Shown here: positions 24,921 through 33,475 of the stretch, piece by piece | Position numbering within the stretch: position 1 is the first letter of the stretch | Layout of the letters: every line of letters starts with the position of its first letter | DNA from: Propionicimonas paludicola | GTDB lineage: Bacteria; Actinomycetota; Actinomycetes; Propionibacteriales; Propionibacteriaceae | DNA: 64,000 bases | Assembly (NCBI RefSeq): GCF_002563675.1 | Contig: NZ_PDJC01000001.1 | Coordinates: 1,302,001-1,366,000, forward strand | Direction: 5' to 3' | Made by a program: the position numbers and the translations under genes | The notes under the pieces: generated by a model | Seen by the model: the letters and a program-made list of their open reading frames with translations, nothing else | Databases searched by the model: none | Told to the model about the DNA's origin: nothing

Positions 24921-27122
24921 TCAGATCAGCCGGTTCTGCCTTTCTAGTTTGACCAGGTCGTCAGCGGACTTGTCCAGGGCGCCGGTCGCGTCGAGGGCAC
25001 GCCACTCCCCGTACTTGCGCTCGACGCCGAACACCCGCAAGACCTTGCTTGCGTAGTCCAGGTAGCCCAGCACTGGCCGCCACTGGAGTGCCGCGTCAGC
25101 CGACCACCGTTCCTGGTATTTGCCGAGAAGCTCACGAAGCGTCGCGACTTCGACCTGATCCAGAGACTGGAGGAGCAACTCCCGATCGCCCCTAGAGATG
25201 TTCGCAACACCAGTCCGCGACAACTGGGCTGTGATGGCGTCTCGGACATCCGATGTGACGACGTCTCGCACGAGGTCTCCCAACTGGCGCCGAGCGGCCT
25301 TATTGGCCGCCCCCACCGCGATGCAGTGGCGGGCAGCGCGGAGCAGATCACGAGGTACGCCGAGCGACCACGCGTGGCAGAACCTGGTAAGTGGCGGCGG
25401 AAATTCCGGGGCGCGCTGAACGATGACCGCGTGCGACTCGGCAGCAGTTAGGCCTCGGACCTCGAAGACCTCGTCAAAGGTTGAGTCCACCGCGTCGCGA
25501 ACGTGGACTCCACGGAGCGAGAATCCCCTGAGCGCATCCTCAGATACCGATAGCAGGAAGTGAGTCCCTCCGACGTGCATCAAGTCCTTCAGTTCGTTCA
25601 CAAGTTGCAGGGCACCCGAGGACTGCTCGATCTTGTCGAGCTCATCTACGCAGATCAACACTCGTCGCCCGTTTGGCCCTGAGCGGGTGGCATACTCCTC
25701 GACCGTCCGACGGAAGTGCTGTGCCAACTCGGGGCGCCCTATTGGCCGCTCGGTGTGCTTCACACTTGCGCTGTTGCTGGATGTGAGCAGCCTTGCAGGC
25801 AACTCGGTGGAAATCTCATCCCCGTAGGACCGTTCCTGTGTCCACTGAAGCAGGCCCGCTGCCTCGTCGAGCACCTGCTCCAGTCGCGAAGCGCCACTGT
25901 CACTGCGCGCCTCTGGCCGGCGTTGACGCCTCGCAAAGGATTGGATTGGTTGAAACAGGGCGAGTACATATCCAGAAGCGATCAGGGTGATCGCTGTCGC
26001 TTGAACTGGATCAGAGAACCACGATCGGAAGGAGTCAGGCGAGACGAACAGGGCGGTACCGACAGCAGCCGTGACCACTCCCGCAATTGTGGTCGCCGTC
26101 AATACCGAGGTTCGAGCCCGTACCCGTGGTTGGTCAGTGTTGAGGAGCGTCAACCGACCTGCTTCTACGCGGGCCTGGCGCAGAAACTCCCCATAGATGC
26201 GCCGAACCAACGCCTCAGGCTCGTAGAGGACTGGCACTGTGACCATGACCGCCAGACCGCCGCCCAGGGTAGTTGTCCGTGCAAGGTGCTGGAGGATCGT
26301 GGTCTTGCCGATGCCTCGTTGCCCCGCCAAGCCCAGCGCAGATGCCTCATGCGTATTGATGAAGTCGAGCACACTGCGAACGGCTCGAGACTCGACTACC
26401 TCAGATCGCCGCGTCTCTATTAGTTGCAGGGACCCGACTCGGACCGGAACGGTGTCACTGGAGTCAAGCACTCGTGAGAGCGCGGCGTTTAGTTCCTGCC
26501 GGACGCCCGTTTGAAGAGCCGACGTGTACTCATCACGCGCGTCATCCCTCTGTAGCTCACTGACTGTGATCGCATCGCGAAGATCGAGTCTGCGTGCCGT
26601 GAGGCGTGCACGACCGATAAGGCACACCACCAGAAGCGTCGCGGCTGCGATGAAGACGGGCAACGGCTCCGCGAAGTCGAGGATTGGCAGCGCGCCTCGG
26701 ACCCACGTAATCGACCATGGGAGCAACAGCACGCCAAGAGCCGCGACCAGAACCGAAAGGGCGATGAGTCCCCAGGAGGCGATGCCCAGAACGCGGTTTC
26801 GTCTCAGTGGAGCCGACAGCGTCTCTTCAAGCGACTTGAGAAGCTCTCCTGTACCAACGACGGCTCGATAGAGCGCCAAACTCGCCGTGGCGAGCGCCCA
26901 GAGGCCCTGCAACGCACCATCAGCTATGGCTTGGTGTTCGTCCGAGTAGGCGCTGAGAGGAGGTTCTGCAAGCATGACCTTGACCAGGCTACGGATGTTG
27001 AGCCAGACCTCCCCGAGATCTTCAGGCACCGGGGCCGAGCCTGGATGCTCACCGTTCTCAACTCGCGTTTGTTCGTCGCTCCCAACAGTCTGGGCCATCT
27101 GGGGCGTGTGCCCATCGCTCAT
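24921..27122 (-). CDS. KAP-like membrane P-loop NTPase
   Basis: 733 residues. Walker A GQRGIGKTT at 267-275 and Walker B VLICVDELDKI at 488-498. There are two hydrophobic pairs: about 111-134 and 152-170 before the P-loop, and about 340-361 and 374-392 inserted between Walker A and Walker B. That insertion is the hallmark of KAP-family NTPases. The C-terminal part (about 560-733) is helical, like the sensor/winged-helix part of STAND-type ATPases. AAGGGGG precedes the ATG. KAP proteins are widespread on plasmids and in defence islands, but their mechanism is poorly known. Role here unproven. Confidence 0.8.
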   Translation of the reverse strand: MSDGHTPQMAQTVGSDEQTRVENGEHPGSAPVPEDLGEVWLNIRSLVKVMLAEPPLSAYSDEHQAIADGALQGLWALATASLALYRAVVGTGELLKSLEETLSAPLRRNRVLGIASWGLIALSVLVAALGVLLLPWSITWVRGALPILDFAEPLPVFIAAATLLVVCLIGRARLTARRLDLRDAITVSELQRDDARDEYTSALQTGVRQELNAALSRVLDSSDTVPVRVGSLQLIETRRSEVVESRAVRSVLDFINTHEASALGLAGQRGIGKTTILQHLARTTTLGGGLAVMVTVPVLYEPEALVRRIYGEFLRQARVEAGRLTLLNTDQPRVRARTSVLTATTIAGVVTAAVGTALFVSPDSFRSWFSDPVQATAITLIASGYVLALFQPIQSFARRQRRPEARSDSGASRLEQVLDEAAGLLQWTQERSYGDEISTELPARLLTSSNSASVKHTERPIGRPELAQHFRRTVEEYATRSGPNGRRVLICVDELDKIEQSSGALQLVNELKDLMHVGGTHFLLSVSEDALRGFSLRGVHVRDAVDSTFDEVFEVRGLTAAESHAVIVQRAPEFPPPLTRFCHAWSLGVPRDLLRAARHCIAVGAANKAARRQLGDLVRDVVTSDVRDAITAQLSRTGVANISRGDRELLLQSLDQVEVATLRELLGKYQERWSADAALQWRPVLGYLDYASKVLRVFGVERKYGEWRALDATGALDKSADDLVKLERQNRLI

Positions 27123-27130
27123 GAGCCCCC

Positions 27131-27355
27131 TTAGCTAGCACACTCCTGACTGAGACGTAGCTTACGCATACGAGATCGTGTTGACAGATAGTCCTCTGAA
27201 GTGCCGAGAGTCCGGGGTGCGGTGCTAGTCGAGGAAGCGAACACTTCGAGTTCGAAGTCGAGCACGTCTTCGGTGGGGTCGCCAATCTCGAGCGCAAGGC
27301 CGACCGATTCGAGACAGGCGACCTCCACGTCAGGGTAGAAGGCACGTACGGGCAC
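27131..27355 (-). CDS. possible small hypothetical protein or gene remnant
   Basis: 74 codons from a GTG without a clear ribosome site. The first 45 residues have a protein-like alternation of hydrophobic and acidic residues (VPVRAFYPDVEVACLESVGL, then EDVLDFELEVF); the end is low in coding character. The same frame extends a few codons upstream to a TGA. Weakly supported. Confidence 0.25.
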   Translation of the reverse strand: MPVRAFYPDVEVACLESVGLALEIGDPTEDVLDFELEVFASSTSTAPRTLGTSEDYLSTRSRMRKLRLSQECAS

Positions 27356-27476
27356 TTCGAAAATCCGGACATGCTCGCATCGAGCATCTCAATGAGCTCC
27401 TAGTACCCAGTCGCGGATTGCTCGTCGAGCGGCCGACAGCTGCGTGCGTGGCGGTGAAGACGCAGATCCTGAGTCC

Positions 27477-27659
27477 TCAGACGCCGACTTTGGTGAGGCC
27501 GAAGCCGGTATCGCCTGCGATGCCAACCCAGTCCTCGCTGGTCAGATCCTCGAGCCTCTCGCCCCCCTCACAGAGCTTCATGACCCCGGCGAGCACTTCG
27601 GTGGCCCCGCGCTCGATGACCGCTGTTGCCAGCGTGGCCTTCACGCCCTCCTCCAACAC
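27477..27659 (-). CDS. possible small hypothetical protein or gene remnant
   Basis: 60 codons; residues such as EVLAGVMKLCEGGERLEDL and SEDWVGIAGDTGFGLTKVGV look protein-like. GGAGGAGG lies inside the frame, too close to the next GTG to be a good ribosome site. It could be the surviving C-terminus of an island gene. Confidence 0.25.
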   Translation of the reverse strand: MLEEGVKATLATAVIERGATEVLAGVMKLCEGGERLEDLTSEDWVGIAGDTGFGLTKVGV

Positions 27660-28185
27660 CGAGCTGGAATGAGATCGGAAAGGCCTCTGACGAGGAGCTT
27701 TGCCTATCAGTGAGCCGCTGACCCAGACACCCTGACCAGCCAGGTGCGTAGGTCTCGTCGCATGGTCCTCGATCGATGTGCCTCTGGCAAGCCTCTTTAG
27801 TCGGGCTGACAGAGTCCTGGCTCATGACATACAGGACACATGTCTCAGAAGACACCGGGCACGTTAGTGTCAAGAGACTGAGGACGCTCTCCCCTCGCCG
27901 CGCCGAGGGGGCGTGGGAACTGCCCTCGGCGAGGCGACCGAGTCAGCTCGATTCGCAGCCCCCAATCTGGGATGCCCGGTGAGCTGCTCGGCGTCGCGGG
28001 CAGCACCCGAAGCCACCTAGCGAGCCTGCGCTCTGCCGCATGCCAGTAGACGCGACGGTGCCAAGGATGCCGAGAAGGTGTTGTGGCACTCCATCAGGCG
28101 CAACCATCCGTGCGGCTCGGGCGACGAATCGAGCCCCGAAGGCAGAAACGCGCAAACCTGCACTACCGCAGGTTCACGTGTCCTC

Positions 28186-28201
28186 GGTGTCTTGAGACAC
28201 C
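28186..28201 (-). terminator. palindrome just downstream of tRNA-Pro, possible terminator or IS end
   Basis: GGTGTCTTGAGACACC is a perfect palindrome 7 bases past the tRNA 3' end. It could fold as a 6-base stem with a TTGA loop, but has no T-run, and similar GACACC words occur at 27841-27857, so it may instead be part of an insertion-sequence end. Confidence 0.35.
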
Positions 28202-28207
28202 ATACGG

Positions 28208-28281
<74 letters not shown>

Positions 28282-28423
28282 CTTCCGGGGCGAACCCCGA
28301 GTGGTTACCCTACACGGTTCGCGAGGCCGTCCTCAAAGTGGGCTCGCGGAGGGCCACACCTCACTGATTCGGCAGCGCGACAAGGCACGTCCTCCTACGC
28401 TGGCAGGTGAGGAGAGGACCAAC

Positions 28424-28900
28424 ATGACCAAGCTCGCTGATGCGGCCGCGGACTTCCTGGCCAGCAAGAGAATCGCCGTCACTGGGGTGTCCCGCAACCC
28501 GGCCGGCCACGGCAGCAATGCCGTCTACGACCGACTCGTCGAGCGAGGGTTCGAGGTGTTCCCGGTGAACCCGAACGCCGACCTGATCGGCGACAAGCCC
28601 TGCTATCCCGATCTGGCCAGCATCCCCGGCGGGGTGGACGCCGTGGTGATCGGCACCAGCCCGGCCCACGCCCAGGCCACGGTCGAGCAGGCAGTTGCCG
28701 CCGGCATCACCAAGGTGTGGATGCATCGCTCGGTGGACGCCGGCAGCGTCGATCCGTCCGCGGTCGCCTACGGACGCGAGCACGGCCTCACCGTGATCGA
28801 CGGAGGCTGCCCGCTGATGTTCGATCCGGCCGCCGATGGCGGACACAAGTTCATGTGCGGCCTACTCAAACTGATGGGACGGGTCCCGCGTACGGTGTAG
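28424..28900 (+). CDS. CoA-binding protein (YccU-like)
   Basis: 158 residues. ATG with GAGGAGAGG just upstream; frames reaching back into the tRNA are not real. A single Rossmann-type CoA_binding domain: RIAVTGVSRNPAGHGSN near the N-terminus (20-36), FEVFPVNPNAD, GVDAVVIGTSP and TKVWMHRSVDAGS. It is like the N-terminal domain of succinyl-CoA synthetase alpha but lacks the catalytic half. Soluble; binds a CoA derivative, exact role unknown. Confidence 0.88.
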   Translation: MTKLADAAADFLASKRIAVTGVSRNPAGHGSNAVYDRLVERGFEVFPVNPNADLIGDKPCYPDLASIPGGVDAVVIGTSPAHAQATVEQAVAAGITKVWMHRSVDAGSVDPSAVAYGREHGLTVIDGGCPLMFDPAADGGHKFMCGLLKLMGRVPRTV

Positions 28901-28947
28901 TTGGACCAAACCCGGCGGCCGTACCGCCGCCTCATTGGGCTCTGAGC

Positions 28948-30105
28948 ATGCTTGCACCCACCCCGATGCTGCGGCCCAGCCCGATGGATCTGACCGGCCT
29001 GGCCGTCGGCACCTGGGAGGCCGTGAAGCGGCGTGCCGCACTACTCATTGCGATCTGGGTGCCGCCCACGCTGGTGAGCATCGCGGCCTCGGTCGCGGTG
29101 GGGGTGGTGGCCTTCGCGGCGATCGGTGCGGCCATCAACGACGCCTCCGCTCTGCAGCGCTCAGCTCCGGGTTTGGTGGCCGGTCTGATTGTGGTTGTCG
29201 GCGTCGTGGCCCTGGCCGTCGCGAAGGCCCAGGGCATGAGCGCTCTGGCCGCCTATGAGATCGGCCAGGGTGAGCGTCCGACCTTCGGTGGGGTGTGGAC
29301 GCGCAGCCGCGGCTTCCTGCTCCGGATGGCGCCGGTGATCGCCCTGTTCGTGGCTGCCCTGGTCCTGGTCCTCGCCCTAGGCGCCGGGGTGGTGGCAATG
29401 GGCATCAGCGCAGTCCTCGACCGCTCGGAAGCGCGGATCCTGGGGGCACTCGGGCTGTACTTCCTGCTGGTCACCGCCCAGGCGCCGGTGACGTGGTGGC
29501 TGAAGGTGAAGCTGCTGTACACCGTCCAGGCTGTCGCGATCGAGCAGGCTAGCGGCTTCGCCGCCATGAGGCGCTCATGGACGCTCACCCGAGGCGCCTT
29601 CTGGCGCACCCTGGGTTACTACCTGGTGGGGTCCCTCGCCATCGGAATGGTTGTCTCCCCAGTGGTCATGCTCGGGCAGGCCCCGCTGATCGCCGTGCGC
29701 TTTCCCGGCAGCTTCGACGATCTGCCGCGGGCTTGGGCGACCCTGTCGAGCTCGCTGCCATGGGTCCTGGTCGCGGTCGGCATGCAGCTGTTGGCCCAAG
29801 TGGTCAGCGAGCCGCTGATCCAGACCTACACCACCTACCTGTTCATCGACCAGGTGCGGCGCAGCGAGTTGCCGCCAGCTCCGGAGCGTCCACGGCCGCC
29901 GGCCGGGTACTCCCCCGCTCCCAGTCCACGCTGGGGGCAGTCGGGCCCTGCTTATCCGCCAGGACCAAGCCCGATGTATCCCCCACAGCCGGGACCCGGT
30001 TATCCCCCGCCGCCCGGTCCGGCGTATCCGCCGCCGCCGGTCCCTGGCGGTGGCGAGCCGAGCCAGGGGCAGCGGCCGTCGAACGGCTGGCAGCCACCGA
30101 GCTAG
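28948..30105 (+). CDS. multi-pass membrane protein with proline-rich C-terminal tail (paralogue 1)
   Basis: 385 residues. About six TM helices in residues 25-300 and a cytoplasmic-style motif KLLYTVQAVAIEQASGF, then MRRSWTLTRGAFWRTLGYYL, typical of the GDPD-membrane-domain/DUF7847-like family of actinobacterial membrane proteins. The last ~70 residues are a Pro/Gly/Tyr-rich tail (PAYPPGPSPMYPPQP-type). It begins MLAPTPMLRPSPMDLTG, nearly identical to the next gene, so the two are a tandem duplication. No enzymatic motif. Probably an envelope organiser or transport-related protein; function unknown. Confidence 0.78.
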   Translation: MLAPTPMLRPSPMDLTGLAVGTWEAVKRRAALLIAIWVPPTLVSIAASVAVGVVAFAAIGAAINDASALQRSAPGLVAGLIVVVGVVALAVAKAQGMSALAAYEIGQGERPTFGGVWTRSRGFLLRMAPVIALFVAALVLVLALGAGVVAMGISAVLDRSEARILGALGLYFLLVTAQAPVTWWLKVKLLYTVQAVAIEQASGFAAMRRSWTLTRGAFWRTLGYYLVGSLAIGMVVSPVVMLGQAPLIAVRFPGSFDDLPRAWATLSSSLPWVLVAVGMQLLAQVVSEPLIQTYTTYLFIDQVRRSELPPAPERPRPPAGYSPAPSPRWGQSGPAYPPGPSPMYPPQPGPGYPPPPGPAYPPPPVPGGGEPSQGQRPSNGWQPPS

Positions 30106-30138
30106 TCACAGCCCCTCGTCAGGCACCTCTCCATACGT

Positions 30139-30158
30139 GTCGGACGAGTTCGTCTGAC
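30139..30158. terminator. weak hairpin between the paralogous membrane genes
   Basis: GTCGGACGA and TCGTCTGAC pair with one G-U, around a very tight centre, followed by GC-rich sequence without a T-run. It might attenuate read-through into the second paralogue, which has its own promoter. Confidence 0.3.
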
Positions 30159-30199
30159 GCCCGGGGCCCGGAATCGTCCCTGCCGTCGGCGCCGAGGTC

Positions 30200-30205
30200 T
30201 AGGCT
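30200..30205 (+). promoter_or_regulatory. -10 element for a leaderless second-paralogue transcript
   Basis: TAGGCT precedes the GTG at 30213 by 7 bases and no ribosome site is present, which supports GTG 30213 as the start. Confidence 0.45.
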
Positions 30206-30212
30206 CTGCCTT

Positions 30213-31376
30213 GTGCTAGCACCTACCCCAATGCTTCGGCCCAGCCCGATGGACCTGACCGGCGTCTTCGCCGGCACCTTCAATGCGTTCAAGCAGCGCC
30301 TGTGGCTGCTGGTTCTGATCTCGCTACTGCCCACTCTGGTTTCGATCGCGTTCGTCGTGATCGTCGGGCTCGGCACGGCGGGCCTCGTCGGCGCGGCCAT
30401 CGCCAACCCGCGGTCACTGTGGGCGTCCGTCCCCGGTCTGGTGATCGCCATGATCGCCGGCATCTTCGTGATCGCCCTGGCCGCCATCAAGGCACAGGGA
30501 ATGACCACCCTCGCTGCCTACGAGATCGCTCAAGGCCAACGGCCCGACTTCGCAGGCGTCTGGAAGCGCAACAGCGGCTTCCTGCCACGGATGGCGCCGG
30601 TGATCGCGATCTTCTTCGTGGCCTTCGCCGCGCTGTACGCCGCGTTCATCGCCCTGTTCGTCTCGATCGTTGGGTCGTTGGACGGCAACTCCGGCGCACG
30701 CGCGGCCGGGAGCTTCGCGTTGTTGTTCTTGTTGATCATCGCGCTGATTCCGATCGGGATCTTCATTCAGACCAAGCTGCTCTACACGGTGCCTGCCATC
30801 GCCATCGAGCAGGCCGGCGGCATCGACGGCATGAAGCGCTCGTGGACGCTGACCCGAGGCGCGTTCTGGCGGACCTTCGGCTACTACTTCGTGGGCAGCC
30901 TGGCGGTAGGCGTGATCGCCTACGTGGTGAGCTTCGTGGCCCAGATTCCGCTGCTGAGCGTCCGGGGTCTTGAGCGCTACGGCGACCCCAGCCAGGCCGC
31001 AGCGGCCGTGGCTGCGATCATGCCGATCTACCTGATCGTCGCCAGCATCCAGCTCCTGCTGCAGCTGGTCACCCAGCCCTTCATCTACACCTACGTGGCG
31101 TACATGTTCGTCGACCAAGTGCGGCGCGTCGAGCAGCCGCCGGCAGCCGCTTGGGGCGGTTACGGACAGCCTGGGCCGCAGGGCGGCTACTACGCGGCAC
31201 CTGGCCAGGGTTACCCCCAGCCCGGGCAGCCCTATCCCCCGCAGCCGGCTCCCGGTAGCCAGGGCTACCCGCAGCCACCTCAGCCGGGACCGGCTCCTGA
31301 GGCAGGCCCGCAGCCTGGCAACGGGCAGCCGCCGACGCCGCCGCAAACCGGCGGCTGGCAGCCCCCGCAGGGCTGA
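30213..31376 (+). CDS. multi-pass membrane protein with proline-rich C-terminal tail (paralogue 2)
   Basis: 387 residues from GTG (LAPTPMLRPSPMDLTG). It shares the whole plan of the preceding gene: six TM helices, TKLLYTVPAIAIEQAGGI, MKRSWTLTRGAFWRTFGYYF, and a Gln/Gly/Pro/Tyr-rich tail (GQGYPQPGQPYPPQPAPGSQ). Such tails often mediate clustering or contact with cell-pole or division proteins in actinobacteria, but that is only an analogy. It converges with der, whose stop lies 7 bases away. Confidence 0.78.
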   Translation: MLAPTPMLRPSPMDLTGVFAGTFNAFKQRLWLLVLISLLPTLVSIAFVVIVGLGTAGLVGAAIANPRSLWASVPGLVIAMIAGIFVIALAAIKAQGMTTLAAYEIAQGQRPDFAGVWKRNSGFLPRMAPVIAIFFVAFAALYAAFIALFVSIVGSLDGNSGARAAGSFALLFLLIIALIPIGIFIQTKLLYTVPAIAIEQAGGIDGMKRSWTLTRGAFWRTFGYYFVGSLAVGVIAYVVSFVAQIPLLSVRGLERYGDPSQAAAAVAAIMPIYLIVASIQLLLQLVTQPFIYTYVAYMFVDQVRRVEQPPAAAWGGYGQPGPQGGYYAAPGQGYPQPGQPYPPQPAPGSQGYPQPPQPGPAPEAGPQPGNGQPPTPPQTGGWQPPQG

Positions 31377-31382
31377 GTCGGT

Positions 31383-32729
31383 CTAGCGCTCGCGGTTCTT
31401 GCGCTTCTCGCGCGCCCGCACTTCGACGTGCACCGGCGAGCCGACGAAGCCGAAGTCCTCACGCAGCCTGCGCTCGACGAAGCGGACGTACTGCGGGTCG
31501 AACTGGCCCGAGGTGAACAACGCGAAGGTGGGCGGGCAGTTCTGGGCCTGAGTTCCGAACAGGATCCGGGGCTGCTTGCCACTGCGCACCGGGTGCGGAT
31601 GAGCCGCGGCCAGCCGTCCGAGGAAGGCATTGAGCTTGCCGGTGGAGATCCGAGTCTCCCAGCCGTCCAGGGCCTGCTCGATCGCCACCGAAAGCCGGTC
31701 GACGTTGCGTCCGGTCAGCGCGGAGATGTTCACGCTGGGCGCCCAGGCGAAGGCCCTAATGTCCTGCTCGATCTCGCGATTGAGGTAGTGGCGACGCTCT
31801 TCGTCGGTGAGATCCCACTTGTTGTAGGCGATCACCAGGGCCTTGCCGGCCTCCTCGACCATGGTCAGGATCCGCAAATCCTGATCACTGATGGTCTCGG
31901 ACGCGTCCAGCACCACCACGCAGACCTCGGCCCGCTCGATCGCACCCTGGGTGCGCAGCGAGGCGTAGTACTCGTGGCCGGAGGCTTCCTTGACCCGCCG
32001 GCGCAAGCCCGCGGTGTCGATAAATCGGTAAGTAATCGGGCCGACCTGGACGAGCTCGTCCACCGGGTCGACCGTGGTGCCGGCGACGTTGTCCACGACC
32101 ACCCGGTTGGCCTTGGCCACCCGGTTCAGCAGGGACGACTTGCCGACGTTCGGACGGCCGATGATGGCCACTCGACGCGGGCCGCCGATCTCCTGCTCGG
32201 CAAAGGCCGGCGCATCGGGCAGGGCATCCAGGAGCGCGTCCAGCAGGTCTCCGGTGCCACGTCCGTGCATGGCCGAGACCGGGTGCGGCTCCCCCAGCCC
32301 GAGGTTCCACATGGCGGCAGCGTCCGCCTCTTGGCGCTGGTCGTCGACCTTGTTCGCGGCCAGGACGACCGGCTTCTTGCTGCGCCGCAACACCTGGACG
32401 ACGGCCTCGTCGATGTCCTGGGTGCCGACGTGCGCATCCACAACGAACAGCACCACATCGGCGGCGGCGATGGCCAGTTCGGCCTGCTCAGCGATCTGAG
32501 CGGCCATCCCCTTGGCATCGGGTGCCCAACCGCCGGTGTCGACGATCACGAACTGGCGACCGTTCCATTCGGCGTCATAGCTGACCCGGTCCCGGGTGAC
32601 CCCGGGAAGGTCCTGGACGACCGCCTCCCGGCGGCCGATGATCCGGTTGACCAGCATCGACTTGCCGACATTGGGGCGCCCGACCACGGCCACCACGGGC
32701 ACGGTGGTCGATTCGGATTGAGTGGTCAT
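31383..32729 (-). CDS. der: ribosome biogenesis GTPase Der (EngA)
   Basis: 448 residues, the normal length. Two tandem GTPase domains, each with GRPNVGKS (about 17-24 and 189-196), DTGG/DTAG switch II and NKVD/NKWD specificity motifs, then a C-terminal KH-like domain ending in a basic tail ([13 protein letters not shown]). Needed for 50S subunit assembly. GAAGGGATC precedes the ATG. It follows cmk with 63 bases between, the usual actinobacterial cmk-der order. Confidence 0.97.
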   Translation of the reverse strand: MTTQSESTTVPVVAVVGRPNVGKSMLVNRIIGRREAVVQDLPGVTRDRVSYDAEWNGRQFVIVDTGGWAPDAKGMAAQIAEQAELAIAAADVVLFVVDAHVGTQDIDEAVVQVLRRSKKPVVLAANKVDDQRQEADAAAMWNLGLGEPHPVSAMHGRGTGDLLDALLDALPDAPAFAEQEIGGPRRVAIIGRPNVGKSSLLNRVAKANRVVVDNVAGTTVDPVDELVQVGPITYRFIDTAGLRRRVKEASGHEYYASLRTQGAIERAEVCVVVLDASETISDQDLRILTMVEEAGKALVIAYNKWDLTDEERRHYLNREIEQDIRAFAWAPSVNISALTGRNVDRLSVAIEQALDGWETRISTGKLNAFLGRLAAAHPHPVRSGKQPRILFGTQAQNCPPTFALFTSGQFDPQYVRFVERRLREDFGFVGSPVHVEVRAREKRKNRER

Positions 32730-32792
32730 CGGTGGCTGATCCCTTCGGCTGCGACCAGCCAGAGTACCGCAGGGCGGCGTTCAGCCGGTAAG

Positions 32793-33464
32793 TCAGCCTC
32801 GAACCGAGGCCACCAGGTCCAGCACGGCCGCGATCGTCTCGTCGAGGTTCAGGTAGGTGCAGTCGAGATGCGTGACCCCATCAGCGGCCGTGGTGAAGTT
32901 CACCAGCGTGGAGTCGTCAGCGTCGCGGCGCAGCACCTGATCGGCCAGCTGGCTGGCGTCCACCTTGTCGCCGAGCTCGGCCTTGCGTCGTGCCATCCGG
33001 ATCTCCGGGTCGGCGGTGAGCAGCAGCCGAACGTCCGCGTCCGGGGCGACCACGGTGGTGATGTCGCGACCTTCGGCCACGATCCCGTTGGCCGCGCCCT
33101 CGATGATCGCCCGCTGACGGGCCACCAGGTTCGCCCGGCACTCGGCCACCGTCGAGACCGCGCTCACCTTGGCCGACACCTCGGGCTCGCGGATCCGAGT
33201 GGTCACCTCGACGCCGTTCACCACGACCTGCTCGAGGTCGGGATCGGTGCTGATCTGCAGATCGGCGGCCAGGGTCTCCCGGATCACTCCGGCCTGATCG
33301 GACGGGTCGACGCCGGCATCCAGGTAGGCGCAGGTGACCGCCCGGTACATGGCACCGGTGTCCAGGTAGGCCAGTCCGAGGGCCCGGGCCACTCCCTTGG
33401 CCGTGGACGACTTGCCGGAGCCGCTGGGCCCGTCGATGGCGATGACGATGCGTTCGCTGGACAT
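32793..33464 (-). CDS. cmk: cytidylate kinase
   Basis: 223 residues. P-loop GPSGSGKSSTAKG at the N-terminus, YLDTGAMYRAVT and AEGRDITTVV (bacterial CMP-kinase signatures) and a lid region rich in Arg (MARRKAEL). Phosphorylates CMP and dCMP. AGGAGAGAT directly precedes the ATG, 11 bases after tyrA stops, so tyrA-cmk are one transcript. Confidence 0.97.
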   Translation of the reverse strand: MSSERIVIAIDGPSGSGKSSTAKGVARALGLAYLDTGAMYRAVTCAYLDAGVDPSDQAGVIRETLAADLQISTDPDLEQVVVNGVEVTTRIREPEVSAKVSAVSTVAECRANLVARQRAIIEGAANGIVAEGRDITTVVAPDADVRLLLTADPEIRMARRKAELGDKVDASQLADQVLRRDADDSTLVNFTTAADGVTHLDCTYLNLDETIAAVLDLVASVRG

Positions 33465-33475
33465 ATCTCTCCTGG

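Larger units (their letters stand above)
27123..28207. other. 1.1-kb region of decayed or non-coding island DNA next to tRNA-Pro
   Basis: No intact recognisable gene. Two minus-strand frames have weakly coding character (27131-27355, with ACLESVGLALEIGDPTED; 27477-27659, with EVLAGVMKLCEGGERLEDL) but match no family I know and may be gene remnants. Around 27820-27885 and 28186-28201 there are TGTCTC/GACACC-type inverted words resembling insertion-sequence ends. The rest shows no structure I can interpret. Confidence 0.5.
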
